From the NCBI RefSeq assembly GCF_001723175.1, contig NC_064656.1, positions 2,480,001-2,544,000 on the forward strand: a stretch of DNA of 64,000 nt, read 5' to 3'. Source of the stretch: Penicillium oxalicum (taxonomy: Eukaryota; Ascomycota; Eurotiomycetes; Eurotiales; Aspergillaceae). The translations under genes and the position numbers were made by a program. Positions 1 through 11,631 of the stretch are shown piece after piece (position 1 is the first letter of the stretch; each line of letters starts with the position of its first letter). The notes under the pieces were generated by a model. It had not been told where the DNA came from and searched no databases. It saw only the letters and a program-made list of their open reading frames with translations.

Positions 1-1
1 C

Positions 2-1840
2 AATTCCGCCCATGAGGTTCGGACTCCCCTCAACGCGATCATCAATTATCTGGAAATTGCACTCGAAGGTGCCCTCGATTCAGAGACCCGCGATAGCTTG
101 ACAAAGTCACACTCTGCTTCCAAATCTCTCATATACGTCATCAACGACCTCTTGGATCTCACGAATACGGAAAGGGGCCAGGAATTGATCAAGGACGAAA
201 CCTTCGACCTCCAGTCTACATTTGTGGAAGCAACCGATATGCTTGCTGCAGAAGCCAAGCGCAAAAATATCTCCTACTTGGTCTCCATCAAGCCCGGTGT
301 GCCTCGGGAAGTGCTTGGCGATCAGCGCCGCGTTCGACAGGTCTTCTCAAATCTGGTCTCAAATGCTATACAGCAAACTAGTTCTGGGGCGGTCACCGTG
401 GAAATGTGGAGATCCCCAAGTCAAGACCTGCCAGATCACGCGGCCGTTGAAATGATGGTCTTGGACACCGGTGCCGGCATGTCCAAGGCTAAGCTGGAGG
501 CGCTTTTCCACGAGCTCGAGCAAGTTTCCACCGACGAGACCAATTACGATGAAGACGATACGGTGACATCCGAGCAGAAACCGGAGACGCGGCGTGCCCT
601 GGGTCTTGGACTCGCACTGGTTGCACGGATTGTTCACAATATGCAGGGTCAGTTGGGAGTCAAGTCCGAGGAGGGCAAGGGTAGCCGTTTCAAGATTCTT
701 CTGCAATTCAAGTTGCCCGAGGGTGTGTCAACTGAAATGCCATCCGATGCCACCACTCCCAGTTCAGCGTCCGTGCCACCTACACCTATGATTTCTGACC
801 GTGAATTTACCCTCGTTGGTGGAATCGCTGAACGTCGAGAAGGCCGACGACTCAGCTTGGACAGCATGCGCAGTGGAGGCAGCTCGCGCAGTGGCCGAAG
901 TCATGCAGACCGTCTCATTAGCGCAATTCAGGAGCCCACTATGGTTCAGCGGGCCTTCAGCGATTCCTCCGACGCCCGCCAACCAAGGACAGCTTCGAGC
1001 CCGTCGATGAGCACCAGTCACTTCTCGGCACCCTTAACTTCTCCTCGGCCCCACACAAGCAGCCTGAGAGGCCATGACCATTTGGCGAGCCTCTCAACGG
1101 TTACTCACACACCACCTGTTGTCTTGCAACCTTTTAAAACGCCTTCCGCACCAGGCACCGAAAACATCACGGATTCTGGTGTGCCGCTCGGAGCAATCAG
1201 AATGGACAAGCATGAGCTTCAAAAAAGGGCCGCTCAGCAAGCAGAAGACCATTCTTATTTCCCTCCAATGACAGGCATCGCACCTGAACCCTCCACGTCA
1301 GCTTCGGTATCAGCAACCGCTCCCTCTACGATGCCCACCACGGTGCCTCCCGTCTCCCCACCGCTACTCAGTGTTCTCGTCGCCGAGGACGATCCTGTCA
1401 ACAGTAAGATTATCCACAAACGCTTGACTAAACTTGGTCATACGGTGGTTCTTACTGGTAACGGTGATGCTTGCGCAAATGCCTTTACCTCCGCAACTGA
1501 GCAGTTTGACGTGGTCCTCATGGATATTCAAATGCCCATCGCCGACGGAATGGTGGCAACCCGAATGATCCGTGAATTCGAAGCCATCACACCAGATGGC
1601 AAGTCAGGGACTGTTTTGAAGCACGACAGAATTCCAATCTTTGCTGTTTCGGCGTCACTACTCGAGTCAGAGAAGCAAAACTACATCGACACGGGCTTTG
1701 ACGGCTGGGTTATGAAGCCAATCAACTTTGCAAGGCTTAATGTGCTTCTGACGGGAATTTACAATCTTGACGCCAGGGCCGAAGCCACCTACAATCCGGG
1801 TCAATGGGAGAATGGCGGCTGGTTTGGGTCTCCATCCTAG
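2..1840 (+). CDS. Hybrid sensor histidine kinase with C-terminal receiver, 5' partial (probable fungal phytochrome)
   Basis: The reading frame is already open at base 2, so the N-terminal sensor region lies outside the window; 612 residues are visible. The dimerisation/phosphoacceptor helix contains HEVRTPLNAIINYLEIALEG, with the phosphorylated His encoded at 11-13. An HATPase domain follows with an N-box (FSNLVSNAIQQT), a G1 box (LDTGAGMS) and a G2 box (GLGLALVARIV). A Ser/Pro-rich linker of about 200 residues leads to a receiver domain with the acidic pair EDD, the phosphoacceptor Asp in LMDIQMP (codon at 1523) and the conserved Lys in VMKPIN. Autokinase plus receiver on one chain is the fungal hybrid kinase design, feeding a His-Asp phosphorelay. 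The H-box resembles what I recall of group VIII kinases (fungal phytochromes, fphA), but the chromophore-binding part is not visible, so that assignment is inference. No intron is needed in the visible part. Confidence 0.9.
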   Translation, partial: NSAHEVRTPLNAIINYLEIALEGALDSETRDSLTKSHSASKSLIYVINDLLDLTNTERGQELIKDETFDLQSTFVEATDMLAAEAKRKNISYLVSIKPGVPREVLGDQRRVRQVFSNLVSNAIQQTSSGAVTVEMWRSPSQDLPDHAAVEMMVLDTGAGMSKAKLEALFHELEQVSTDETNYDEDDTVTSEQKPETRRALGLGLALVARIVHNMQGQLGVKSEEGKGSRFKILLQFKLPEGVSTEMPSDATTPSSASVPPTPMISDREFTLVGGIAERREGRRLSLDSMRSGGSSRSGRSHADRLISAIQEPTMVQRAFSDSSDARQPRTASSPSMSTSHFSAPLTSPRPHTSSLRGHDHLASLSTVTHTPPVVLQPFKTPSAPGTENITDSGVPLGAIRMDKHELQKRAAQQAEDHSYFPPMTGIAPEPSTSASVSATAPSTMPTTVPPVSPPLLSVLVAEDDPVNSKIIHKRLTKLGHTVVLTGNGDACANAFTSATEQFDVVLMDIQMPIADGMVATRMIREFEAITPDGKSGTVLKHDRIPIFAVSASLLESEKQNYIDTGFDGWVMKPINFARLNVLLTGIYNLDARAEATYNPGQWENGGWFGSPS

Positions 1841-3100
1841 GTCGTCTGACCTGACTTTTCTCCCGCAAGATGCTCCTCTCGCGACATCCTTCTCTTCCTT
1901 GCATCTTCACTGAATTCAGCGGCTTCTCATATCGTTAGCCATGTTGGTCCACCAATTGCCATGTCTTCCATCATAATTCGCAAATCGGCATTTGAGTCGT
2001 ATCATGTCTTGAATGATACATCACGGATTTCATGACTTCTATTCACCAATGTTCCCTTCCTATTCTTTTACTTTCTACGCTTGTTTTGGACTCTTCTATT
2101 TTCTCAATCATCTTGATTGTCGCCTTGCATAACCAGTCTTGTACACGGAAGAAAAACGCCCAAGGGTGATACTGGTTCGGTGTTGGATTTGGTTCTTTTT
2201 TTCTCTGTCATCTTTTGCATCGTTCAATTATGACATGTCTGTTTGACCATGGGACGCACACACATATACCCATTTCGCATCATACTCGAAATACTTTTTC
2301 TTTTTCTCGCTACGCATTTCCGCTTCAACTAACTTGTGCTTTGCATGAGTTTTCTTTATTCTCATGTCAATTCATCATGATAGCCGTGTGTAGGGCTTAC
2401 CAGTTGGAGATCGTGGGTTCCTATCTCCAATCCTTCCAACATTTTCTCTATTCCTGCATAGTTGTGTATGATATGAATTTCGGTTTGATGCAGTGGATCG
2501 TCGTGAGCTTGCGCCTTTACAGAATATTACAACTGAGGCCTTTGCAAAGAATTCCAGGAGGTGAATTGAAAACCAACTATCCTTTCATTGATTAGATATT
2601 GAAGTTCCTAAAACCAATAAACCACTCTTAGCCTTGTCGTCTCAATACAGCAGTTAGAAATTGGCCATCCATTTTGTAGAAGGAAAATCTGTTGTCTCGT
2701 CGTTGTGCCCGACTGGGAAAAAAGACTTGAAGCCGATGGCTGCATAAAAGAAACATGTGATTAACAATTCAAAGAAAACAACCTCCCGCATTCAAGAAAC
2801 AAGATTGGGGTATCGAGCAGGAAAAAGGAGAGAGACCACCCAATAGGTACAAAATTTAAAATACCGACCCCGAGTTGGCAAAATCAGTCAATCACCTCAA
2901 ATGAAGAAAGACCATAAAAATCAAGGAAATTTGAAAGAGATCGAACGCGCAAGTATGTAGGTATGCCTTTGCCGGCTGCGCGATTGACCGCAATTCGATG
3001 TGTACAATCTGACATGCCCAAGTCGTCGTCCAAATCGAGCTCGTTTGCGCTTTTGGCGTCAAGAGTCACTCGATTTCCGTCCTGTTGATCTGGCCTTTGA
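1841..3100. other. Intergenic, no gene recognised
   Basis: This 1.26 kb lies between the convergent ends of the histidine kinase and the 7TM gene. The first few hundred bases are T-rich and look like a 3' UTR. A 126-codon open frame at 2215-2595 has no recognisable domain and an untypical composition. I see no RNA gene. Confidence 0.6.
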
Positions 3101-4198
3101 TCATCCGAATCGTGTGCGGAGGCCAGTCTCGGGGGAGCGCGCCGAGTCGGAAATCACACAGGTTTCAACGGGAGTGATTGTGTGGCTATTGACAGAGGTC
3201 TCACGCAAAGCCTCGTGGAAATCCTGCGTACTGGTTGAATTCAATGCGGCTTGCGAGCGTAGCGACGATGATCGTTCCCCTCCTACAAGAGCAAAGCTAG
3301 AGGGCTCCTCAATATTTGCTCGTGGCCATGGTGTTCGCAAGGCGATCAGATCGTAGAGACCAAGCTCGCTGGACCGGCGACTTTGAACAGATTGGTCGGG
3401 CTCGGGGTGAGGTTGTCGGCAGACGCAGGGCGGCGCGCGGGTCAAGGAACGGAGGCGATTAAGCACCGAGAATTCAAGCTTCAATTTGATGCTGTATACG
3501 GCGACTTTGAGCCCGACTTCCACATAGTGCATTTTGAATTCAGCTATTAAGAGAAGCCCGTTCAGAATGAGCACTAGCAAGTTGACCCAGATCAAATGGA
3601 CGATGACTCTCCGTCCTTCTTTGCCACGGACCTCGAGGACGGGTCCTAAAGCGCAGACTGCTTCACGGATATAGATAGCACAGATGATAAAATCTTGAAT
3701 GCAGAAGCATGTCAACTGGATTCGGTCAAAGATTGCGATAGGCCGGGCAAAGGTTGCAGTGTTTGCGTAGAGACCAAAGAATAAGACTGTCATTGGGACA
3801 TGCAGCATGAAAGCATTCACGATGATCATGTACAGAACCCAGCGAAGTTTTGCAATGTCGGGGACGACGAGGTGAAGACGTGAGTAGAGCACAAGAGCTT
3901 GGCCAGTGACCATCGCATACCAGCCGATGATAAAGATTATCGATGCAGGGAGACTCGGACCCGTGGGGAGAAAGCGGACCATTGCTGAAAGAACATGCAG
4001 GAGAATGCCCCATGAGGCAGTCTGGATGCTCCAGAAGTAAAGTCCACGATATCGCACAAATGTATCGAAGACGACAATGGCCGTCTCCAGAGCATTATAC
4101 GCCCCGATCGCCAACATGGACACCATCTGCAAAATCCATATATTTTGCATCAACATCCTCCCCACATCCGGCGGAAGGCTGATCACCACCGCGTCCAT
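3101..4198 (-). CDS. Seven-transmembrane fungal integral membrane protein
   Basis: This is a single-exon gene of 365 residues. I chose the ATG at 4198; the frame extends two codons further, but only to a TTG. Hydrophobic segments are spaced through residues 1-240 in a pattern giving about seven membrane helices, for example WILQMVSMLAIGAYNALETA, ASIIFIIGWYAMVTGQALVL and VHLIWVNLLVLILNGLLLIA. The remaining 120 residues are a hydrophilic Ser/Arg-rich cytoplasmic tail. The layout matches a family of uncharacterised fungal 7TM proteins, sometimes annotated as rhodopsin-like or 'integral membrane protein'. I see no retinal-binding Lys motif and no known GPCR signature, so no ligand or pathway can be given. 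It is convergent with the upstream histidine kinase and divergent from lunapark. Confidence 0.75.
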   Translation of the reverse strand: MDAVVISLPPDVGRMLMQNIWILQMVSMLAIGAYNALETAIVVFDTFVRYRGLYFWSIQTASWGILLHVLSAMVRFLPTGPSLPASIIFIIGWYAMVTGQALVLYSRLHLVVPDIAKLRWVLYMIIVNAFMLHVPMTVLFFGLYANTATFARPIAIFDRIQLTCFCIQDFIICAIYIREAVCALGPVLEVRGKEGRRVIVHLIWVNLLVLILNGLLLIAEFKMHYVEVGLKVAVYSIKLKLEFSVLNRLRSLTRAPPCVCRQPHPEPDQSVQSRRSSELGLYDLIALRTPWPRANIEEPSSFALVGGERSSSLRSQAALNSTSTQDFHEALRETSVNSHTITPVETCVISDSARSPETGLRTRFG

Positions 4199-5526
4199 GA
4201 TCAATGGAGAAAAAGCATGGGTGTCTAAAAGAGAGTGTTCACAAAATGAGAATTACGAGGCATGAGTGCTTTGAAAGGAAGATAGAGAACGAGAGAAGAT
4301 GAGAGTTCGAGCAGGAGGTCAAGAGGACTAGGCCCGAGTTAGAACCGGAGACTCTAGCCAGGTCATAGGTTCGTGAATGCAACCGAGAAGAATTGTGATA
4401 AGAGAGTTCCATACCAAATGTTGGTACACGCTCGACGATTCATCGTGCGCGGGTCGCTATAACTTGCCCGTAACCCCGAAGGATGCGCGGCTCCCTCTAA
4501 ATTCCGTTCCAAATTCTACATTTGGACGGCCAGAGGTGGCTTAGAGTGGGAAGCATGGAGAGCAGGAGTGTCTGGAACGGTTGAAACGGTCCGAGATTGA
4601 GCGAGGGAGTGGTGCAATATCTCCGACAATCAATTCGGGGGGAAGGGGGCGGCCGTCCAAGTGTGGTGAAGCTTGAGGCAGCAATCAAACATTGGGCTTG
4701 GGGGAAAGCTTCGTGCCCAGGGATCAATCAATCAGTCTGGGGCGGGAAAGAGGATGATCTTCAAATGATCTCCAGCGCTACGGGTGATAATGCAAGCTCC
4801 TTTCCTACTGGTGGCACAATGCAGAGACCGATTGTCGAACCAGTCGGTCTGGGGCAAACGCCGACGCTTGATATCCAGCGTGTCTGGACAGGACGCTCGG
4901 AATGCTCCGTCGGAGACACAGGCTTTTCCAGCAACCAGTTCCGTAGTCTCGCCATGAGAGGGGCGGTTGAGCACAAGTCATCTTATCCAAAGGTCATGTT
5001 TGTGCGAGGCAGGGATGCTGTGGAGACTTGGTATTTTTGAGACAAAGAAAGTCCGCCGCGGCATTCGGAAACCTCTCTAGCCATGGATCCGAGTGGCGTC
5101 TCCGGCCTCGTAGGTAGGTCACTCAGTGGACCTTTGAACAAGATACTGTAGCATTTGAGTACGAGGCATCGCCAGGCTGAAATAATTTGTTTTTCTTTGT
5201 GTCCTAGGCCAGTCGATAGACTTTTGCGGAGAGGGTTCTACGGTCTGCTGTGATGCACATGGTGTAAGCACCGCTTGAGCTGATCCGAAATCTCCATGTC
5301 ATCCGCAGAGACCTGAAATTTGGGAAGTCTAGACCTTTCACCATCAAAGGGGGGTGGTCGTTGCCGGAAAACGCTCACAGTTGACGCAAATGAAGATGGA
5401 GGAGGAAAGACCCGCCGCGGGAGGAAAGAACAACGTCACTGCGGCAGATCATGTGGTCTGTGCGAGGGAACTTGAAGCTCTTGCTGTCAGTTCCGCTCAA
5501 CTGTTGCCCACGCACACAGCTCAGCT
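4199..5526. other. Intergenic between divergent 7TM and lunapark genes
   Basis: These 1.3 kb should hold both promoters. An open frame at 4597-5040 (+) overlaps open frames on the other strand and has no recognisable domain, so I leave it out. I see no clear TATA box, repeat or RNA gene. Confidence 0.5.
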
Positions 5527-6884
5527 ATGGTGTCTTTCTGGCCCTGGAAGGTGAGCTCCTACTTTGTTGCACTAATGCGGCAATATCCTCACATTCACTC
5601 CTTAGGGCGATGATACTTCCCCCGCCGGGTTCGAAAAAACCTTGTCAACCTTGTCCAAGAAGATCGCCCAATCGACCACGCGACTGGATCAACAGCGACA
5701 AGCAGCCCGTCGCTTTAAGGCCCTGTGGACACTTTACTCAACTTTTGCGTACCTGTTCTACTCGATCATCCTTGCCTTGGTGGTGGGTTGGGAGACATGG
5801 GGTGTGAAGGAATACGCCGCCATTGCGGGCGGCCCCGTGCTGTACGTATGCGCTCAGTTCTTGCTCCTGTATTTTGAGTCAAGATTTGGACTAACGAGAT
5901 GAAAATGTGACTGTATGGTGGTGCAGAATTCTTGCAGTACGCACGATTAGTACTCGTATATTTGAGTATCGCGTTTCACGCAGTCAGCGTCATGTCGACG
6001 AGCTGAACAAACAGCGTGACATCACGATCGAAAAACTCAAGATTGCAACCAAGTACAACTCGACTCAGCAGCTCCTCGAAAAGTATGGCGGCGAGTCGCC
6101 CCAGGCCACTCCGACTCCGAAGGGAGGTTCCATCGATGGTCGCAAGGAGGTGTCACCCTCGCAGAAGCAGCAGCAGCAGCAGCAGCAACACGTGGCACGT
6201 ACGGGTCTCCCTCCTCCTCCAACCGCCAACATCCGCCGTCCCGCTCCTCCTTCTCCTCAAGACCAGCCCATGCCTAGTCCTGGCGCCCCGTCTTCGTCTT
6301 CTTCCCTCCAGACGTCCCAGCAGCCCCAGCCAGCTTTCGCTTCCTCGCCATCTCCTCCTCCCGTGGCCCAACAATTCACTGATGACCCGGGCTTCGCCCC
6401 AAACGCGTTCTCAAACTCCGGACAATATATTGAACAGACTCGCTGGTACGATAGACTCCTGGATGTTTTGCTGGGTGAGGATGAGACACAGCCACGAAAC
6501 CGTATGGCCATGATCTGCGGGTCATGTCGTCTTGTGAACGGCCAAGCACCACCGGGCATTAAGACCCTTGAAGAACTAGGCCGCTGGAGATGCGGAAGCT
6601 GTGGGGCGTGGAACGGCGAAGAGAGCGAAGCCACGCAGCTCTTGTCTTCATTGAAGAACAAGGTGGGTTCAGATGAGGGTATGAGAGGTTCTGTCATGAC
6701 ACCTGGGAATGAAGAAAATGGCGAGGAATTCAGTGACGATGAAGTCATGGTTGCTGCTGGCCCCAGTGACCAAGATGAAGATAGTCTTCAAAATCTGGCT
6801 GAGCCGTCCACCCCCCAAGTTGAAGAGCCAAAGACAGAGCCTGTTCGCCGGTCTAAGCGTGGAAAGGGCAAGCAGTACGATTAG
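5527..6884 (+). CDS. lnp1: Lunapark, ER tubule junction protein
   Basis: The join is 5527-5550, 5606-5841, 5927-6884, giving 405 residues. Exon 1 encodes only MVSFWPWK before a GTGAGC donor, and a CTAAC branch site sits in intron 2. Lunapark stabilises three-way junctions of the tubular endoplasmic reticulum with atlastin/Sey1 and reticulons. Visible features are an N-terminal coiled coil (LSKKIAQSTTRLDQQRQAA), two membrane helices forming the hairpin (about 35-95), a second coiled coil (RSQRHVDELNKQRDITIEKL), a low-complexity Gln/Pro/Ser region including a CAG/CAA tract at 6168-6188 (seven Gln), and the diagnostic C-terminal zinc ribbon, CGSC ... CGSC around residues 275-305. The C-terminus is acidic, then basic. 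The gene is convergent with dcl2, 253 bases apart. Domain order and length fit the fungal family. Confidence 0.93.
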
Positions 6885-7137
6885 GGACTACCCCGTTGTT
6901 TCATCCGTTCTTTGCAGTATACTTAAGCGGCGCAAAATTAGTGGCCTGGCGCAAATGTACATTGAATTCAAACAATCATTGCATTATCATGTCGCGCTCA
7001 TTATTCCTAGTTCCAGCTCATTAACAAGGACATGCATCAAAACTCCCTATGTGTATATTGAGATGGACCGTCAAATCGACTCTCCAACTGTCCATGGATC
7101 CTGTTTCTCACTCTTACAGAATGTGGAGCGGCATCCT

Positions 7138-10100
7138 TCATTCAAAATTTCCTACGCCAGTCAAGGGGTCGAAATTTTCTATCAGCCACAGGGCTGTCTT
7201 GATCTCGGCCTCGTCAGCAGAGGCACAGCCCTCAATCAGCGCAATCTCCTTTTTATTAATAGTGGCGGCGCAACGATAGGTTGCTGGAACGCCCTTCGCT
7301 TCGACGCGTCTGGATTTAAAGGCAACTTGCCCAACCGTCTTTGCCAGCATGTCTTGCGCCTTGTTGCGAGGATGTTGAACATTGATATTCTCGGAGATCA
7401 CACGCCTCAGGTAAGGGAGGAGGCCCAATTTCTCGAGGAACACCTCGCAGTAGTGCAGGCTGAGATCGGCACCGGTGTCGAGGAAGATGGCACCGAGGAC
7501 ACTTTCGATGATGTCTGACATGAATTTGTCGGGTCGAAGACGCGAGAATATTTCCCAGGGATACTCACGACCATATTTCAATTCATGCAGGATCGACTCG
7601 TGCAAGTCTTCATATCGAGCGACACATGCGTCTCGTGAAGCGGCAATGAAGGGCCCGTTGAAGCGAAGGAATTTCCAGAGATGGAGATCGTCCACTGATA
7701 GATCCATGCACAAGAAGGCCATCAAACCTGCATTGACGACTGAATGTTTAATCAAAGTCATTTTGCCTTCGGGAATCTTCTGGTTCAGCTTGGCCAGTAA
7801 CGAGACAACTACCATATCCAGGACTGCGTCGCCAAGATACTCGAGTCGCTGGTACGACTGGGTCTTCATATCGTGCTCACAGGATGGATGCGTAAGTGCC
7901 TCAGTCATGAGATGAGTGTTTGAGAATTCATAGCCAATCAGTTGACCAAGAATCTTTGCATCGATCAGGTGGCTTGCCGGGGGCGTGGCTTCCGCTTGGA
8001 GTGACATTGTCCGAAGATCGATTTCGGGCACGAATCGGTATAGGCAGGTTTGAGCCTTTGAGATGCCTCCATCCATGTACGCTGCACCAATTAATGCTTC
8101 GACGACGTCTGCAAGAACATTCATGGCCAATTTGCGCGTTGGCGGGTTGGCTGCGGTGACGGACTTTTGAGAAATAAAGGGTGGGTGCCACTTTCGGGGA
8201 GTAAAGCGATCGTTCAGGATGAATCGGTCCAGGCCAGTCTCGCGAGCTCCTCGCGCCAGACGTTGGTTCTTGACAGACATGTCACGACTTTCCGAGAGGT
8301 ACCCTTCATGCCAAGCTGGCTTTGAAAAGAAGAGTTGGCAACTAGCCGTGAACTTGAGTACCGCATCCCCAAAGAACTCGTACAGTTGGTAATGGGTGGG
8401 CGCTTGGGCCAAGGGTGTCGTGATTGCGGTCAAGACGTGGCTGAGATCTTGAATCGAGGAGCCTCTGAGGATAGTCTCGTTGAGCTTGTGGGCTACCGCG
8501 GTAGCTTCGAAACGGTCGAGAATCGCGGAGATGAACAGACCGAACACAGACTTTTTCCACGGAAGTCTATCCACGGTGCATCCTGCTGCCGGAACAAGGT
8601 AGATCTTGGGAGGTGCCTTTTCTGTCTCGTCTGCAACTTGTGACGGATTCCGGTACTGCAGGAGATTGCGCCGACGGGGCAGCTGTTGAACCTCAACCTG
8701 AAGTGTGTCTGCGCCGTGCCACATGCGAAACAGGCGCGGTTCGCTGTATTTCGCGGTATCACGAACGATACCAGCTGGGGAAATTGTGGAATCACGAGTG
8801 TATATTTCTGTGGCCTTTTCTGTGCCCTGATACTGCTGGATCCACGCCCCGAGATCGTCGATGGGAATGTTGGGTATGAATAAAGCCACATAGTCTCTGT
8901 CTACGCCCTGTAAGCGAGTTGATGGCGCTTGGAGATACATCGCTGTGATGTCACGCAGGTGCTTGATTGTCTCTTGAGAGGGCTTGCATGGCAGAGGTTG
9001 GCTTTCTCCAAAGGTCACAGTCAGAACTGTCTCCGTCTCCCAAAAGAAAGTGAGTGGATCTGGCATAGGCATGGCCTTAGGAAGAACCATGAGCATCTGC
9101 AAGTCCTCTATGACTTCGCCAGTCTTCTTATCAGACACCGTGATGCTTGTGGTATGAAGGTCCTGTGCTACCCAAGCATGAGCAAGATCTACGTAGGGAT
9201 CGTACTGCGCAGAGCATTCAACAATCGCCGGCATTGGCTCATCCTTTGAGAGTTTCAAGTCCGCCTTGCGCGAGAGTGGCAGGAGATTGTCATTGACGAG
9301 TCCATATTCCCAGAGAGCTTTGTACGCTTGGAAGGCTGCGTCTTTCCTGGCTGCCCTTTCTGTGCGCCACCACCTCTTACCTTCGGCTCGGCGAACAGCA
9401 GGGTGAACGGAGTTCGGAAGGGTCACCGTCCCGCGAATGAGGCCACTTTGATTATCTTCGTAGGAGAAGATTGGGCTGTTGTTGACGTGTGAATTAGATG
9501 GAAGTACCCCGCAAAAGTGCAGGAGATGCTGTACTGCTTCGTCTGCAGAAATCCGGGCACTAGTTTCATGTTAGATGTGGCAATGGAGGAGGGGACGACT
9601 ACGAGAGAGATTACGAACCTCGTAGATTCTACGAAGAGCCAATCGTCTACGACTTCTTCGAGGGCCTCTATAGCGAGTTCCTCATCCGTGTGTCGTCGTT
9701 CCTGCTGGTAGGCTTCTATCATCGCCAGCTCTAGAGCCTGCCACTGTGTCACAGCAAGTGCTTTATCATCCGTGGAAAGCATAAGGGCGTAAACTGATTG
9801 AGAATGCCGTGCCCGGCCTCGTCGCTGGATGAAAGATTTGACATTTGGCGGCTTATCGAAACAGATCACCATGCGACAAGCACTGATATCGAGTCCTTCT
9901 TCCAGGACATCAGTTCCGACAAGCAAATTCTTCCGCCCGGCCTTAAACTCGGCCAGCGTATCGCGTTGCATGTCCCGAGATATGAGATCCCCGAGCATAT
10001 GCTTGCGCGCTGCATTATTTGACCACCCGACGAATGAAGCGCTGCGGAATTTGTCTTTAGTCGCCGGGTGGCAAGCTAGAAGTCTAGAGAGGACACTGAC

Positions 10101-11631
10101 GGTCACTCTCTCCTTGACAAAAATGATACCTGAGAATTCCGCGGTGTCGACGGCACTCAGGAACGTTAAAAGCATCTCCAACTTTGGCGAAATATGGTTG
10201 TTCTCATTTTCGCCCAGCGGCATTGGGAGGCTGATGAGAAATTCAAGAAGGTAGACCTTTTCCGCGTGATCTGGACTCACGATTGAGTCCTTGTTCTCAA
10301 TGGATTGTCGAAGCTGATCGATGGTCGCCTGGATAAAGTAATCGGCTGCCCAGCCACCAAGCTCATTATAGATCTTGAGGCTCCGATCGAGAAACTTGTT
10401 CAGCTGCTCTTTGCAGGCGCTCTGTCTTGTTTGAGCGGCCTCAGCCTGGCCTGCGGTGTCCAAAGTTGATGCTGCCTCGTAGAATGGGTCTTCATCTCGG
10501 CGATAAGCTTGGATGCATCGTACTAGCCAAGGAATCACCAGACTACCGGTAGTTCCTACGTGATGACTGAGACTGGGATAGACAATTTGCTCCAGTCGTG
10601 GCCGGTGAACATGTTGCAGAAGTTCAGAGCGATTTCGATGCGGGGTTTTGCAAATGGCATCCAAATTGGCTTCAATCATTCTGAGAAGGGCGTGGGTTAG
10701 ATGATCGCATCGGTTAGATTCGAGGGAGTGGAGTCTCACCTCAACTCCCCGGGCTTGGATCGAACAATTGGACTCGCAGTCAGCCCTAGTATATGCGGTA
10801 CTGAACCTGAGCCATGGAGGGCCTTGGTCGGGTGATAATGATTGCGCATTATCTTGTTGGCCGGATGTCCGCGTGTGCAGTGATGTGCTAGTCCATGAGT
10901 TTCATGTCAGTCCTACCCATACTTTTCACCACGTGAAGTTTTACTTCATACCCTCATCGAATACCAACAAAGCTAGTTGTGACATTTGTACAAAACCATG
11001 AATCAAGGCATCAGAGAGGATTGCATAGGTTGAGCAGACAATGCGGACATCCTCGAGCACCTTATTCCATACGGCCTGCTCTGTCCATCTCTCGACGTGA
11101 TCGTCTCCCGTCAAGACTTTTGTTTTGGCGGATGGAATTTGGGAGCTGAGCACATCATGTTGCTGGAAGCACAAAGACACGGTTGGTGCCAGGAACCACA
11201 CGAGCTGCGACCATGTCAGTCAATTTGAACACCGCCAGTCAGAAGGAGTTGGGGCCAAAAGCAGCCAGAACATGACCAAGATCACCTTATCTGGGGGGCA
11301 TCTTTCAAGTTCTGCGATGATGCGAAGAACAGCACTAGGAGCCCAATTATCAGAATCAAATAGACATGTCCGCAACAACTTTTGATTAGCGGATACACAC
11401 ATGTGAGTTTTGCCACTTCCCGTGTCCATCTAGATGGTCATCTTGTGTCAGTGCAGGTTCATCTGAATGAGGTGCAAATATGTCACGCACGGCGACAATA
11501 ATATTCTGTTGAAGACTCGCTTCTAGCATCTCCAGTTGATATCCCCGAGCTCTATGCACTGGAGCATTGACCCCACTAGTGTTCGCCGGCACAGACGACA
11601 AAAAATCTGGGGTTTCATCCATGAGATCCAT
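7138..11631 (-). CDS. dcl2: Dicer-like protein 2
   Basis: There are seven exons on the minus strand: 11631-11491, 11429-11401, 11334-11286, 11204-10952, 10887-10740, 10680-9619, 9559-7138, giving 1367 residues with every junction in phase. Dicer cuts double-stranded RNA into siRNAs; in fungi Dcl2 is the main antiviral and transgene-silencing Dicer. Domains in order: DExH helicase with Walker A DTGSGKT (49-55) and DEAH at 156-159; helicase C with QRRGRAR near 435; Dicer dimerisation domain (about 488-590); RNase IIIa with [11 protein letters not shown] near 880; RNase IIIb with [12 protein letters not shown] near 1060; and a C-terminal dsRNA-binding-like segment. There is no PAZ domain, as usual for this clade. 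The catalytic acidic residues of both RNase III signatures are present, so the gene looks functional. No Argonaute or RdRP gene lies in the window. Confidence 0.95.

Noticed and set aside
2215..2595. 126-codon open frame downstream of the histidine kinase
   Set aside because: No domain, T-rich 3'-UTR-like DNA and unusual amino-acid composition; probably chance.
4597..5040. 147-codon open frame between the 7TM and lunapark genes
   Set aside because: It overlaps several open frames on the other strand and shows no motif or good start context.
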